From Thermogemmatispora carboxidivorans (GTDB taxonomy: Bacteria; Chloroflexota; Ktedonobacteria; Ktedonobacterales; Ktedonobacteraceae), in assembly GCF_000702505.1 (NCBI RefSeq), contig NZ_JNIM01000001.1, forward strand, positions 5,122,327 to 5,186,326: 64,000 bases of DNA, in the 5' to 3' direction. Below the pieces are notes generated by a model that worked only from the letters and a program-made list of their open reading frames with translations, was not told the origin of the DNA and ran no database searches. The translations under genes and the position numbers were made by a program. Numbering within the stretch: position 1 is the first letter of the stretch; every line of letters starts with the position of its first letter. Of the stretch, positions 50,276 to 59,827 are shown piece by piece.

Positions 50276-50759
50276 TATTAATGCCCCTCTTTCTTCTCTC
50301 CTAAGAGAGAACTGTAATGCCAGGAAACTCTGCGCGATCGCCACTGGAGCAAGTGCACAATCACAGGATCACTGCGCGCCCGGACCGTCCTGTCCGAAGC
50401 AGCACTCAGCAGTCTTTTGCTCTATGTGATCCCTCTACCTGCCCATGAGCCGTTTGCTCCTCTGCCTGCCCCCCTTGTGCTCTGCCCAGGTCATGGGCCT
50501 TTGCTGCTCTCGCCATCTCGATCAAAAGCGAGACTGGCGACATGGCACTCCAAGGAAACAGGCAGATCGGCGTACGACTCAGCATGGCTACCAGCGTATG
50601 AGCGTGCACAGGAACATGATAGGCTGCCTTCCTTCTTTGCACAGACAACTCAGCGCTGCTCAGAGATTTCCCTTCTTAAGAGTAAACGCCCCAGCTGGGG
50701 ATTCGTAGAGGATCAATTTGATCCTTGATCAGAACTGGAGGCAGAGAAGGAGACAGCGC
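50276..50759. other. Spacer between lon end and the DUF4870-like set
   Basis: No gene supported. A short inverted repeat GGATCAA/TTGATCC (50711-50725) sits 35 bases after the lon stop; its loop is too small for a classic terminator. Confidence 0.35.
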
Positions 50760-53411
50760 TCAGACTTCCCCTTCAGACGTTTCATCCAGAGCACGGGCGC
50801 CGAGCTGCGCTTGTGGCGCGTCGGCGGCATGATCCTCCTGCACGGGAAGAATCAGCGACGGTGGCTCCTGGGGTTCTTCTCCCTGACGAACCTGTTCTTC
50901 AACCCGCCGGTTCTCAATAGCAGCGTGACGCGAGCGCGGGCGCCCACGCGAAGCCGGCAAACGTTCATCGGCATGTAAAGGACGCGGCTGAGGCTCGGCC
51001 AGCGTCTGACTGTCGCTGTTGGCCTCACTCTCCCCGGGGGAAGACTCAGCCAGAGCCGCAGTGATCACCTGGTCCATCGTCTCCACCAGAGTAAAACGCA
51101 TCTGCTGCCGGATACGAGCAGGGATCTCCATCAGGTCCTTTTTATTCTCCACAGGCACCACAATATGGCGCAGGCCGGCCTGGTGGGCAGCGAGGATCTT
51201 CTCTTTCAGGCCACCGACGCCGAGGACCCGTCCCCGGAGCGTAATTTCGCCGGTCATGGCCACATCGCCGCGTACCGGGCGGCGAGTCAGGGCCGAAATC
51301 AGCGCTGTAGCGATCGTGATCCCGGCAGATGGGCCATCTTTGGGAATGGCGTTCTCCGGCAGATGGATATGCAAATCCGTGACATCCTGGAAATTGGGAT
51401 CGATGTTCAGCTCTGTGGCTCGCGAGCGGATGTACGAGAGAGCCGCAATAGCCGACTCGCGCATCACATCGCCGAGCTGGCCCGTAATCAGCAGGTCGCC
51501 CTTGCCGGCCATTGTTACCACCTCCACGGGCAAGAGAATGCCCCCATTCTCAGTCACGGCCAGACCCATCGCCGCGCCAACCTGCATGCGCATACTCAGC
51601 GACGGTGTCGAATAGCGGGGCATACCCAGGTAGTGCTCTAGTGAGGCGGTAGTCAGGCGCAGATGAGTGGAGGGGCGAGCAATGATCCGGCGCGCAGCTT
51701 TGCGACAGATAGTAGCTAGCTGTCGCTCCAGATTGCGCACACCAGCCTCGCGCGTATAGTCCGTCACGATGCGCTCCATTACCGAGCGCGGGATCTTGAG
51801 CTGCTCCGGAGTCAGGCCATGCTCTGCCAGGACCTTCGGTAGCAGGTGGCGCAGGCCGATATTGACCTTCTCCTCCAGCATGTAGCCGGGAACGTCAATA
51901 ATATCCATGCGATCGGCCAGCGGGCGCGGGATCTGGTACTTGACGTTACCGGTACAGATAAAGAAGACCTCGGAGAGATCGTACGGGACCTCCAGATAAT
52001 GGTCGACGAACTGTGCATTCTGCTCGGGATCAAGCACCTCCAGTAAGGCCGCCGCCGGATCACCCCGATACTCCGATGAGAGCTTGTCGATCTCATCGAG
52101 CAGAAAGACCGGGTTGCGCACCCCTGCGGACTTCATCGACTGGATGATCCGCCCGGGCAGAGCACCAACATAGGTGCGGCGATGTCCACGGATCTCAGCC
52201 TCATCATGCACCCCGCCCAGGGCAATGCGCACAAACTTGCGCCCCAGGGCGCGGGCAATCGACTGACCCAGGGAGGTCTTGCCGACACCGGGTGGACCGA
52301 TAAAGCAGAGAATCTGCCCCTGACTGCCACGCTGGGGCTGACCCTGCTCACTGGCGCGCTGCAGGCGCAACTGGCGCACAGCCAGAAACTCAATGATGCG
52401 CTCTTTGATGCTCTCCAGGCCGTAGTGATCTTCATCCAAAATGCGGCGCGTACGCTCCAGATCGAAACTATCCACCGTGCGCTCGTTCCAGGGCAGAGCC
52501 AGCATCCAGTCGATATACGAGCGCACCACAGCGATCTCCGCCGACTGCGGCGGCATATGCTCCAAGCGATCGATCTCCTTGCGCACCTTGGCCGCCGCCT
52601 CGGGAGGCAGATTCTTCTGGCGCAAGCGCTCGCGCAACTCATCGGCCTCCGAAGGCGTCTCCATGCCCAGCTCTTCTTGAATCGCACGCAACTGCTCGCG
52701 CAGATAGAACTCTTTCTGCGAGCGATCCACCTGCGAGCGCACGCGATTGCGAATGACCGACTCCAGCTCCAGAATCTCGATCTCGTTACCGATAAAGACG
52801 CAGACCTTCTCCAGGCGCGCCAGGGGATCAAAGGTCTCAAGCAGATCCTGCTGCTGGGTCACATCGCTCACTACATGGGCAGCCAGCATATCGGCCAGAC
52901 GAGCCGGGGACTTAATGGCCACGATCGAATTGATGTCTTCGACCGAGAAGCGACGATTCAGCTGAGCGTAATGCTCGAAGAGGTTGGTAGCATGACGCAC
53001 GAGAGCATCGGCCTGGGGACCCTGCGCCTGGGGCTCGGAAGGCACCTCCACGCTCACCCGCATGAACGGCTCCAGATCCTGAAACTCCAACAGACGCACA
53101 CGGCGCAGACCATTGAGCAGCACCTGCAGGCTCCCATCGGCCTGACGATGCACAGTGACAATTTCGACCAGAGCACCACAGCCATAGAGGTCCGCAGGCT
53201 GGGGATCTTCAATCTCCGACGAACGCTGCGCAACCGTGACCAGCATACGGTCAGCCCGTAACAGCGCCTCCTCGACAGCTCGCACCGACTTCTCGCGCGC
53301 AATCGCCAGGGACATGCGCGTGCGCGGGAAGACAACCATGTTTTTGAGCGCTACCAGCGGATAGACCTCTATCGTCTCTGGCTCCACCGATGGGCGTTGC
53401 TGCTCATTCAT
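50760..53411 (-). CDS. lon: ATP-dependent protease Lon
   Basis: 883 residues. An N-terminal substrate-recognition domain (YPLVALKNMVVFPRTRMSL) is followed by the AAA+ module with Walker A GPPGVGKTSLGQS and sensor region. The protease domain has the Ser-Lys dyad in PKDGPSAGITIATALISAL and the downstream lysine in the KEKILAAHQAGL segment. It degrades misfolded and regulatory proteins in the cytoplasm. The last 90 or so residues are a disordered Glu/Pro/Arg-rich tail not found in typical Lon (about 800 residues). The ribosome site is weak. The leader is AT-rich (53420-53490). Confidence 0.95.
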   Translation of the reverse strand: MNEQQRPSVEPETIEVYPLVALKNMVVFPRTRMSLAIAREKSVRAVEEALLRADRMLVTVAQRSSEIEDPQPADLYGCGALVEIVTVHRQADGSLQVLLNGLRRVRLLEFQDLEPFMRVSVEVPSEPQAQGPQADALVRHATNLFEHYAQLNRRFSVEDINSIVAIKSPARLADMLAAHVVSDVTQQQDLLETFDPLARLEKVCVFIGNEIEILELESVIRNRVRSQVDRSQKEFYLREQLRAIQEELGMETPSEADELRERLRQKNLPPEAAAKVRKEIDRLEHMPPQSAEIAVVRSYIDWMLALPWNERTVDSFDLERTRRILDEDHYGLESIKERIIEFLAVRQLRLQRASEQGQPQRGSQGQILCFIGPPGVGKTSLGQSIARALGRKFVRIALGGVHDEAEIRGHRRTYVGALPGRIIQSMKSAGVRNPVFLLDEIDKLSSEYRGDPAAALLEVLDPEQNAQFVDHYLEVPYDLSEVFFICTGNVKYQIPRPLADRMDIIDVPGYMLEEKVNIGLRHLLPKVLAEHGLTPEQLKIPRSVMERIVTDYTREAGVRNLERQLATICRKAARRIIARPSTHLRLTTASLEHYLGMPRYSTPSLSMRMQVGAAMGLAVTENGGILLPVEVVTMAGKGDLLITGQLGDVMRESAIAALSYIRSRATELNIDPNFQDVTDLHIHLPENAIPKDGPSAGITIATALISALTRRPVRGDVAMTGEITLRGRVLGVGGLKEKILAAHQAGLRHIVVPVENKKDLMEIPARIRQQMRFTLVETMDQVITAALAESSPGESEANSDSQTLAEPQPRPLHADERLPASRGRPRSRHAAIENRRVEEQVRQGEEPQEPPSLILPVQEDHAADAPQAQLGARALDETSEGEV

Positions 53412-53835
53412 GAGTTCCGCCTATCTACTATCTATTATTTCTCTTCTCTATATAGACTATAACAACAGAATAATTGTTGATTTTTTGCGAGAGCTTTCTC
53501 ACAGAAGAGAAGCAAACGGCTCAGTGATCAGACGAATGAGAGCGAGCCATAGACGGACGGGAATGAACTGGCCAGGGGAGAACCCTGGGAGCACCCCCTC
53601 ACCGCTTGCCTGCTGTTTCCATCCTGCTCAGCCGCTCCTGGTTGCCCACGTCACGCTCTCGGCTCTGCCGCGGAGCCGGAGCGGAAGAAAGGGCAACGCG
53701 GGCAGGCGACCTTTCCGGCGCCCCAGACCCTGGGCGATGGCTTCCCTGCAGTCTTGCCCTGGCTGGCCTGATCCTCTTGCCTGACCGGTCACGGCCTGCC
53801 ATCAAGCAGGCGCTGAGTCAGAGCAAGAGAAAAAC
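53412..53835. other. Spacer between clpX and lon, lon promoter region
   Basis: The AT-rich stretch 53420-53490 contains TATAGT and TATATA words on the minus strand and a CAACA/TGTTG inverted repeat (53463-53479). It is probably the lon promoter and perhaps an operator, but no -35 is clear. The rest shows no gene. Confidence 0.35.
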
Positions 53836-53862
53836 AGATGAGTCTGCGTTATGCAGACTCAT
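53836..53862 (-). terminator. Intrinsic terminator overlapping the clpX 3' end
   Basis: On the minus strand GATGAGTCTGC pairs perfectly with GCAGACTCATC (11 bp, 5-base loop), followed by TGTTTTTCTCTT. The clpX stop codon (53849-53851) lies in the loop, so the last codons of clpX form the 5' arm of the stem. Confidence 0.9.
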
Positions 53863-55129
53863 CCTCAGAATAGGCCGCAGAGCGTTCGCTGCGCGTTACC
53901 AGCAGCGGTTTATGCCGCTGAGCAATAACCTCGCCGTTAATGATTACCTTTTTCACATCGGCGCGCGAAGGGATCTCATACATCACATCAAGGAGCACAT
54001 CCTCGATGATGCTGCGCAAGCCACGCGCACCAGTCTTACGTTTCAGGGCACACTCTGCGGCGGCTTCAAGCGCGTCAGGAGTAAAGACCAGCTCTACGCG
54101 ATCGAGCTGGAAGATCTTCTGATACTGCTTGACAATGGCGTTCTTCGGCTCCGTCAGGATGCGGATCAGCGCCTCCTTATCCAGGTTATCGAGGGCCACC
54201 ACCACGGGGAGGCGCCCGATGAACTCGGGGATCAGCCCGTACTTGAGGAGGTCCTCGGGAATGACCTGCGAGAGCACGGACTCCTGAGCGCGCTGCTCAG
54301 ACTCGGCCTTCGTTTTCTTGAAGCCGATGGTGCGGCTGCTACCCAGGCGCTGCTCGACGATTTTATCGAGACCTTCGAAGGCGCCGCCGCAGATAAAGAG
54401 AATATTTGAGGTATTGATCTGAATAAAGTCTTGATGCGGGTGCTTACGGCCACCCTGGGGGGGCACATTGGCAACCGTGCCCTCGATGATTTTCAGGAGG
54501 GCCTGCTGCACACCTTCGCCGGAGACATCGCGCGTGATCGAGGGATTGTCAGACTTGCGGGCAATCTTGTCGATCTCATCGATGTAGACGATGCCGCGTT
54601 CGGCCCGCGCTACATCGAAATCGGCGGCCTGGATCAGGCGCAGCAGAATGTTCTCCACATCCTCGCCCACGTAGCCAGCCTCGGTGAGGGCCGTGGCATC
54701 GGCGATGCAGAAGGGCACATCGAGGATTTTGGCCAGCGTCTGCGCCAGCAGGGTCTTACCGCAGCCGGTGGGACCGATGAGCAGAATATTGCTCTTCCCC
54801 AGCTCCACGTCATCGATCTGCATGCCCACGCTAATACGCTTATAGTGGTTGTAAACCGCCACAGCCAGCGTCTTCTTGGCCCGCTCCTGCCCGATCACAT
54901 ACTGACTCAGTTGCTCATAGATCTTCTTCGGAGTGGGGATCTTCCCGGTCTGAAGACGCGGCTTGCTAAAGGTGGCCTGCTCCTCCTCGATGATCTCCCG
55001 GCACAGGTCGATGCATTCGTCGCAGATATAGACCCCTGACGGGCCGGCAATCAGCCGCTGGACCTGATCCTGGCTCTTGCCGCAAAAAGAGCAGCGATAG
55101 GTTGTGCGAATATTCTTAGAGTTTGCCAC
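53849..55129 (-). CDS. clpX: ATP-dependent unfoldase ClpX
   Basis: 426 residues. The N-terminal zinc domain has two cysteine pairs (CSFC near 13, CDEC near 36). Walker A is GPTGCGKTLLAQT, Walker B VYIDEIDKI, and the C-terminal ARGLRSIIED sensor 2 is present. The ClpP-docking IGF sequence is kept in RTIGFKK, so a ClpP partner should exist elsewhere. The start is GTG 55129 with AAAGG about 9 bases upstream. It follows tig by 54 bases and is likely cotranscribed; a terminator overlapping its stop separates it from lon. Confidence 0.96.
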   Translation of the reverse strand: MANSKNIRTTYRCSFCGKSQDQVQRLIAGPSGVYICDECIDLCREIIEEEQATFSKPRLQTGKIPTPKKIYEQLSQYVIGQERAKKTLAVAVYNHYKRISVGMQIDDVELGKSNILLIGPTGCGKTLLAQTLAKILDVPFCIADATALTEAGYVGEDVENILLRLIQAADFDVARAERGIVYIDEIDKIARKSDNPSITRDVSGEGVQQALLKIIEGTVANVPPQGGRKHPHQDFIQINTSNILFICGGAFEGLDKIVEQRLGSSRTIGFKKTKAESEQRAQESVLSQVIPEDLLKYGLIPEFIGRLPVVVALDNLDKEALIRILTEPKNAIVKQYQKIFQLDRVELVFTPDALEAAAECALKRKTGARGLRSIIEDVLLDVMYEIPSRADVKKVIINGEVIAQRHKPLLVTRSERSAAYSEDESA

Positions 55130-55183
55130 GTCCGTTGTTACCTTTCCCTCAATTACGACGCTTGAGTCTTGGCTGGTGTCTTA

Positions 55184-56653
55184 CTACTGGCCTCCGGAGT
55201 CAGCCGGTGCCCCCGCGTCTTCTACTACTATTGTAGCAGGAGAGGAAGACGTTGCCTCGTCAGTCGGCCCTGTCTCCGGCTCCGAGGCGGTGGCCTCTGC
55301 CTGAGCTGCGGCGGCCTCACTCTGCTGCGTCTCCTCTGGCCGCTGTGCTTGCTCTTCGCTCTCCCCGCCCTGCTGCTCCTCTTCCTCCGCCGGACGTGTC
55401 GCCAGCTCTACCAGGCGCGAAAGCGCTTTCTCGCGCCGCAGTGTGATGATCAGCGCCCGCACCTGGGCCTCGCTGCGCTGCAGCGGCTGCCCCGCCTGGG
55501 CATACATGCGAAAAACGCCTTCAACTTCTTCCGGCGTGACCTCGATCCCTTCCTGCCTGGCAACCTCATCCAGGACTAGCTGCTGCTTGACGCGCCTCTC
55601 CGCGTCCGGCTCCAGCTCCTTCGTGTATTCCTCCCGACTCTTGCGCATCAGCAGGAGATACTGCTCAAGCGACATCCGCTGTCTCTCTAACATATGGGAC
55701 AGCTCATGCAGCATGTCCTCGACTTCCTCCTTGACGAGAACCGGATGGAGGACGATTGTGGACTGAGCTACCACAGCCTCCAGCACCTTATCGCGCAGCT
55801 CCTGGCGCTTCTGTCGCTCTTTGCGGTCCTGGATGGCATCGCTGATGACCTTGCGCAGGTCTTCCAGGGTCTCGTACTGGCCGACGCGCGCGGCGAAGGC
55901 GTCGTCTAATTCGGGCAGGACCTTCTCCTCTGCCTGATGGAGGGTCAGCTCATAATGGGCCTCCTTGCCGGCCAGCTCCTCATTGCCATAGTCGGAGGGG
56001 ATGGTCAGGGTGAAGCTCTTGCTCTCGCCGCCCTGCATGCCAACGATTTGCTCATCCATGCCGGCGAAGAGGCCGGGCCGATCAGCGGCCAGTTCGAAGG
56101 GATTCTCCTTGTAGTCGGAAATGGTGCGTCCCTCGACCGTCAGTTTGAGATCGACCGTGACGCGGTCCCCCATCTGGGCAGGGCGTTCGACCTTCTGCCA
56201 GCTCGCATACTGGTTACGCAGCGCCTCCAGTTCCCGCTCGACCTCCTCCGCCGTCACCATGACCTCTTCATTCTCAAAGTGTAGCGAGCGGTAGTCGCCC
56301 AGCTCCACGGGCGTCAGGATGGGAACCTTCAGACGGAAGTGATAGGGCTGCCCCATCTCAAACATGGGGGCATCCAGCTCCGGCTGCGCAAGCGGGGTAA
56401 GTTGGTGCTCCTTGAGCGCTTCTCGGTAGGCCTCACTGATCAGGTCGTCAAGACCTTCCTGATAAATGTACTCCTTGCCCAACCTGCGCTCGAGCAAGGA
56501 GCGGGGGGCCTTGCCCCGACGAAACCCTTGAATATCAACCTGCTGCACCAGCTTACGATAAGCCTTTTCCGAAGCCTTCTCCACCTCTTCCCAGGTGAGA
56601 TCTACATCTAGAATGGCTTCGCTGCTCGGTAATTTCTCAACTGTGACCTTCAC
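55184..56653 (-). CDS. tig: Trigger factor
   Basis: Ribosome-bound folding chaperone and prolyl isomerase. From GTG 56653 the protein has 489 residues with GGAGG just upstream; the longer frame to 56761 is rejected because it passes that ribosome site. The ribosome-binding tail has GFRRGKAPRSLLERR near residue 44, the FKBP-like domain MGDRVTVDLKLTVEG near 165, then the helical C-terminal arms. The end is a disordered Glu/Gln/Ala-rich tail of about 75 residues beyond the usual end. First gene of tig-clpX. Confidence 0.94.
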   Translation of the reverse strand: MKVTVEKLPSSEAILDVDLTWEEVEKASEKAYRKLVQQVDIQGFRRGKAPRSLLERRLGKEYIYQEGLDDLISEAYREALKEHQLTPLAQPELDAPMFEMGQPYHFRLKVPILTPVELGDYRSLHFENEEVMVTAEEVERELEALRNQYASWQKVERPAQMGDRVTVDLKLTVEGRTISDYKENPFELAADRPGLFAGMDEQIVGMQGGESKSFTLTIPSDYGNEELAGKEAHYELTLHQAEEKVLPELDDAFAARVGQYETLEDLRKVISDAIQDRKERQKRQELRDKVLEAVVAQSTIVLHPVLVKEEVEDMLHELSHMLERQRMSLEQYLLLMRKSREEYTKELEPDAERRVKQQLVLDEVARQEGIEVTPEEVEGVFRMYAQAGQPLQRSEAQVRALIITLRREKALSRLVELATRPAEEEEQQGGESEEQAQRPEETQQSEAAAAQAEATASEPETGPTDEATSSSPATIVVEDAGAPADSGGQ

Positions 56654-57266
56654 TGTTCCTCCAACACAAGCATCATCATCGTACGTACGCGCCGCCCGCC
56701 TGTTTGCTTGCTTCACTGACTGGCTGAGCGGTGTGATCTGATGTGGCAGGACACAGGGCACAACAGAACCAGGTGCGACGGACGAATCTGGTCTTGCTTG
56801 ATCGACGCAGAGCTATCTCTCTCTGCCGCGTCCCGCCTGCCTCCCTCGGGCTGCTTGTTCGACGCGCTCGCTGCTCAGGCTCAGGCAGGCCGCCATCTCT
56901 CCATTCCTTCCTTCCGGCCAGCCTGCCCTTCTTGCCTGGCGCGCCTTCCGCTCGTTTCTTCACCCATCGGGACCGCGAAACAAACGGGAACTGCAGCGGG
57001 AAAGAGCACTCAGGGGAGCCAGTTATTGGCTGTTATCTTGCTGAACAGGCAAGCCAGCTATCAACCACCTGGCCTCTGCTGAGAGCGATCCCCCCTCCTC
57101 TACCTTCGGACGTGAGATAAAGCTTGCTTGCCTGGTTGCCTGCCCTCGTGCCGCTTGTGTGCTTTGCCTGGCCCTGTCGGTGCCACTGCGCGCAGGCGCT
57201 CTGCTCCGCCCCGCTGGCGAATGGAAGGAGTCACCCCCGCTGCAGGTGACCCCGGGACCTTTGCGA
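56654..57266. other. Spacer between tig and tRNA-Leu
   Basis: No gene or strong signal. It contains short period-4 runs such as GCTT GCTT GCCT GGTT GCCT (57122-57141). A mismatched hairpin near 57224-57255 downstream of the tRNA could be its transcript end, without a T run. Confidence 0.35.
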
Positions 57267-57351
57267 TGGTGGGCGGTGAGAGACTCGAACTCTCACGGTT
57301 TGCACCAACGGATCCTAAGTCCGTCCTGTCTACCAATTTCAGCAACCGCCC
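57267..57351 (-). tRNA. tRNA-Leu(UAG)
   Basis: Acceptor arms GGGCGGT and ACCGCCC pair over seven bases. The anticodon stem CGGA/TCCG carries the loop CTTAGGA with anticodon UAG, reading CUA and other CUN leucine codons. The T arm is GAGAG-TTCGAGT-CTCTC, and a long variable arm marks it as class II. Discriminator A and an encoded CCA end the gene at 57267. Confidence 0.95.
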
Positions 57352-57463
57352 ATGATGGCCTTGCAGCGTTTCCACGCTGCCAGCCGTTGTGCTTCAGGGG
57401 TGCTGCTCCTCGCTCCTACACCCCTGCTGTCTGGTAAGGGGATGAAACGCTCTCACCTGAGTG

Positions 57464-57493
57464 ATGATACATCAGGGGGGCTATCAGTGTCAA
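57464..57493 (-). promoter_or_regulatory. Promoter for tRNA-Leu
   Basis: On the minus strand TTGACA (57488-57493), 18 bases, TATCAT (57464-57469). The transcript would start about 105 bases before the mature tRNA 5' end. Confidence 0.7.
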
Positions 57494-57596
57494 GGTGAGC
57501 ACTCCCTCCGGCCAAAGAGGGGGAGCACTGGCCGCGGGGCACTCCTGGGCGCGGGCCGTTACTCACCGGGACCTTGCTCTCTCGCTGGACATTGCG

Positions 57597-57605
57597 TGCT
57601 ATCAT
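57597..57605 (+). promoter_or_regulatory. Extended -10 promoter for ppk1
   Basis: TGCTATCAT with TATCAT at 57600-57605. The leader to ATG 57659 is about 50 bases. Confidence 0.55.
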
Positions 57606-57658
57606 AAAGCTAAGGAGACGCCTGCCAGGCTAAGGTGCAGAGGTCAGCTGAAGAGAGC

Positions 57659-59827
57659 ATGGAGCAGCCGCCGCATTCCCCATCTACCTCGTCCTCGATG
57701 GACCTGGAACGACCCGATCTCTATATCAATCGCGAGTTGAGTTGGATCGAGTTTAATCGTCGCGTTTTTGAGGAGGCCCAGGATAGTCGCCATCCTCTCT
57801 TGGAGCGGGTGAAGTTTTTGTCCATTTTCGATACCAACCTCGATGAGTTCTTGATGATCCGCGTGGCCGGGCTGAAGGATAAGGTGGCCGCCCGCGCCAC
57901 GACGCCCAGTCCTGACGGCTTGAGCGCTGAGGAGCAGCTGCGCGAGGTGCGTCGACGCCTGGCCCCTCTGGTGCAGGAGGTGCGCCGCTATTGGCGCCAG
58001 GAGCTGCTGCCGCGCCTGGCAGAGCAACATATCTATATTCTTGATTATGAGCAGCTCGATGAGGAGCAGCGCGCCGCTCTGGCCGAGTATTTCGAGTATG
58101 AGATTTTCCCCGTGCTGACGCCGCTGGCGGTCGATCCCGGTCATCCTTTCCCGCATATCTCGAACCGCAGTCTGAATCTGGCTGTGGTGATCAATGATGC
58201 CGTCCACGGTGAGCGTTTTGCACGGGTGAAGGTCCCTCCGCGCCTCCCCCGCTTTATTCAGGTGCCGCTGCCGCTGCATGCCCGGACGGTCTCAGGCGTG
58301 CAACCGGTGGCCTTTGTATGGATCGAGCAGGTGATCGCCGCTCATCTGAGTCGTCTCTTCCCAGGCATCGATGTCTGGGAGTCGTATCCCTTCCGCGTCT
58401 TGCGCGATGCCGATATCGAGCTGCAGGAGGATGAGGCCTCGGACCTGCTGGAGGATGTGGAGAAGAGCGTCCGTGAGCGCCGCTTTGGGTCGGTGGTCGA
58501 TCTGGCGGTCAATCCGTCGATGCCGCTACGCATCCGCAGTCTGTTGCTCGATAATCTGGAAATTGAGGCCTCGGATCTGACAGTGATCGATGGCCCGCTT
58601 GGCATGGGCGATCTGATGGAGTTGCACGCCCTCAATCGTCCCGATCTGAAAGATCTTCCGTTTACTCCGCGCGTGCCCCGCTTTCTCTCGAAGTACTGCG
58701 GCGATCTCTTTGCAGCCATTCGCGAGCAGGATCTGCTGCTGCATCGCCCTTACGATAGCTTCGAGGTGGTGGTAGACTTTATCCGCGCCGCGGCCACCGA
58801 TCCCCAGGTCTTGGCCATTAAGCAGACGCTCTACCGCGTGGGGACGAATTCGCCTGTGGTACATGCTTTGCTGGAGGCGGTCGAGCATGGGAAACAGGTG
58901 GCTACCCTGGTGGAGCTGAAGGCGCGCTTCGATGAGGAGAATAATATTGAGTGGGCACGGGCATTGGAGCGGGCCGGCGTCCATGTGGTCTATGGCTTGA
59001 TCGGCTTGAAGACCCATGCCAAGGTGGCGCTGGTGGTGCGCCGCGAACCCGATGGGCTGCGCCGCTATGTTCACCTGAGCACGGGGAACTATAACGCTTT
59101 GACCGCTCGTACTTATGAGGATTTCTGCTTGCTGACTTGTGATCCGGTGATCGGAGCCGATATCTCGGATCTCTTTAATTCGTTGACTGGCTATTCGCGC
59201 TTGAACGCTTATCGGAAGTTGCTGGTGGCCCCAGTCAGTCTGCGCCGCGGCATCCTGGAGCGTATCGAGCGAGAGATTCGTCTGCAGCGCGAGTATGGCT
59301 ACGGCCTGCTGATCTTTAAGTTGAATGCGCTCGTTGATCCGGAGATCATTTATAAGCTCTATGAGGCGTCTCAGGCCGGGGTGCAGGTGGAGCTGATTGT
59401 GCGCGGGATCTGCTGCCTGCAGCCTGGCATCCCGGGGGTGAGTGAGAATATCCGCGTGCGCAGTATCGTGGGCCGCTTCCTGGAGCATAGTCGCATCTTC
59501 TACTTCTATAATGGCGGCGCCGAGGAGCTGTTTCTTGGAAGCGCCGATATGATGCAGCGCAATTTGAATAATCGGGTGGAGACGCTGTTTCCAATCGAAG
59601 ATCCCCGTCTGCGTCAGGCCATTCGTGAGCGGGTACTGGAGGTGCTGCTGGCCGATACGGTCAACGCCCGCGAGTTGCTGCCCGATGGGACCTACGCCCG
59701 GATTCGCCCGCAGCCCGGTGAGCCGCCGCTGGATTGCCAGGCCTGGTTTCTGCGCCATCCTCTGTTAGAGGAGGATGATAACGATGAGGCCGGCCCGACC
59801 ATTAGCGCGCTGCCCTCGGGCGCTTGA
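57659..59827 (+). CDS. ppk1: Polyphosphate kinase 1
   Basis: Makes polyphosphate from ATP reversibly. 722 residues. The N-terminal domain starts LYINRELSWIEFNRRVFEEAQD, then LSIFDTNLDEFLMIRVAGL. The catalytic part has RHPYDSFE-like LLHRPYDSFEVVVDF, KARFDEENNIEWARALE, and the autophosphorylated histidine in GLKTHAKVALVVRRE, followed by HLSTGNYN. The second phospholipase-D-like half carries GSADMMQRNLNNRVE. ATG 57659 is chosen; ATG 57698 is possible. The last 26 bases overlap the methyltransferase gene on the other strand. Confidence 0.95.
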   Translation: MEQPPHSPSTSSSMDLERPDLYINRELSWIEFNRRVFEEAQDSRHPLLERVKFLSIFDTNLDEFLMIRVAGLKDKVAARATTPSPDGLSAEEQLREVRRRLAPLVQEVRRYWRQELLPRLAEQHIYILDYEQLDEEQRAALAEYFEYEIFPVLTPLAVDPGHPFPHISNRSLNLAVVINDAVHGERFARVKVPPRLPRFIQVPLPLHARTVSGVQPVAFVWIEQVIAAHLSRLFPGIDVWESYPFRVLRDADIELQEDEASDLLEDVEKSVRERRFGSVVDLAVNPSMPLRIRSLLLDNLEIEASDLTVIDGPLGMGDLMELHALNRPDLKDLPFTPRVPRFLSKYCGDLFAAIREQDLLLHRPYDSFEVVVDFIRAAATDPQVLAIKQTLYRVGTNSPVVHALLEAVEHGKQVATLVELKARFDEENNIEWARALERAGVHVVYGLIGLKTHAKVALVVRREPDGLRRYVHLSTGNYNALTARTYEDFCLLTCDPVIGADISDLFNSLTGYSRLNAYRKLLVAPVSLRRGILERIEREIRLQREYGYGLLIFKLNALVDPEIIYKLYEASQAGVQVELIVRGICCLQPGIPGVSENIRVRSIVGRFLEHSRIFYFYNGGAEELFLGSADMMQRNLNNRVETLFPIEDPRLRQAIRERVLEVLLADTVNARELLPDGTYARIRPQPGEPPLDCQAWFLRHPLLEEDDNDEAGPTISALPSGA

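Noticed and set aside
52182..53261. 359-residue plus-strand frame antisense to lon
   Set aside because: Leucine/histidine-rich shadow typical of antisense frames in GC-rich genes.
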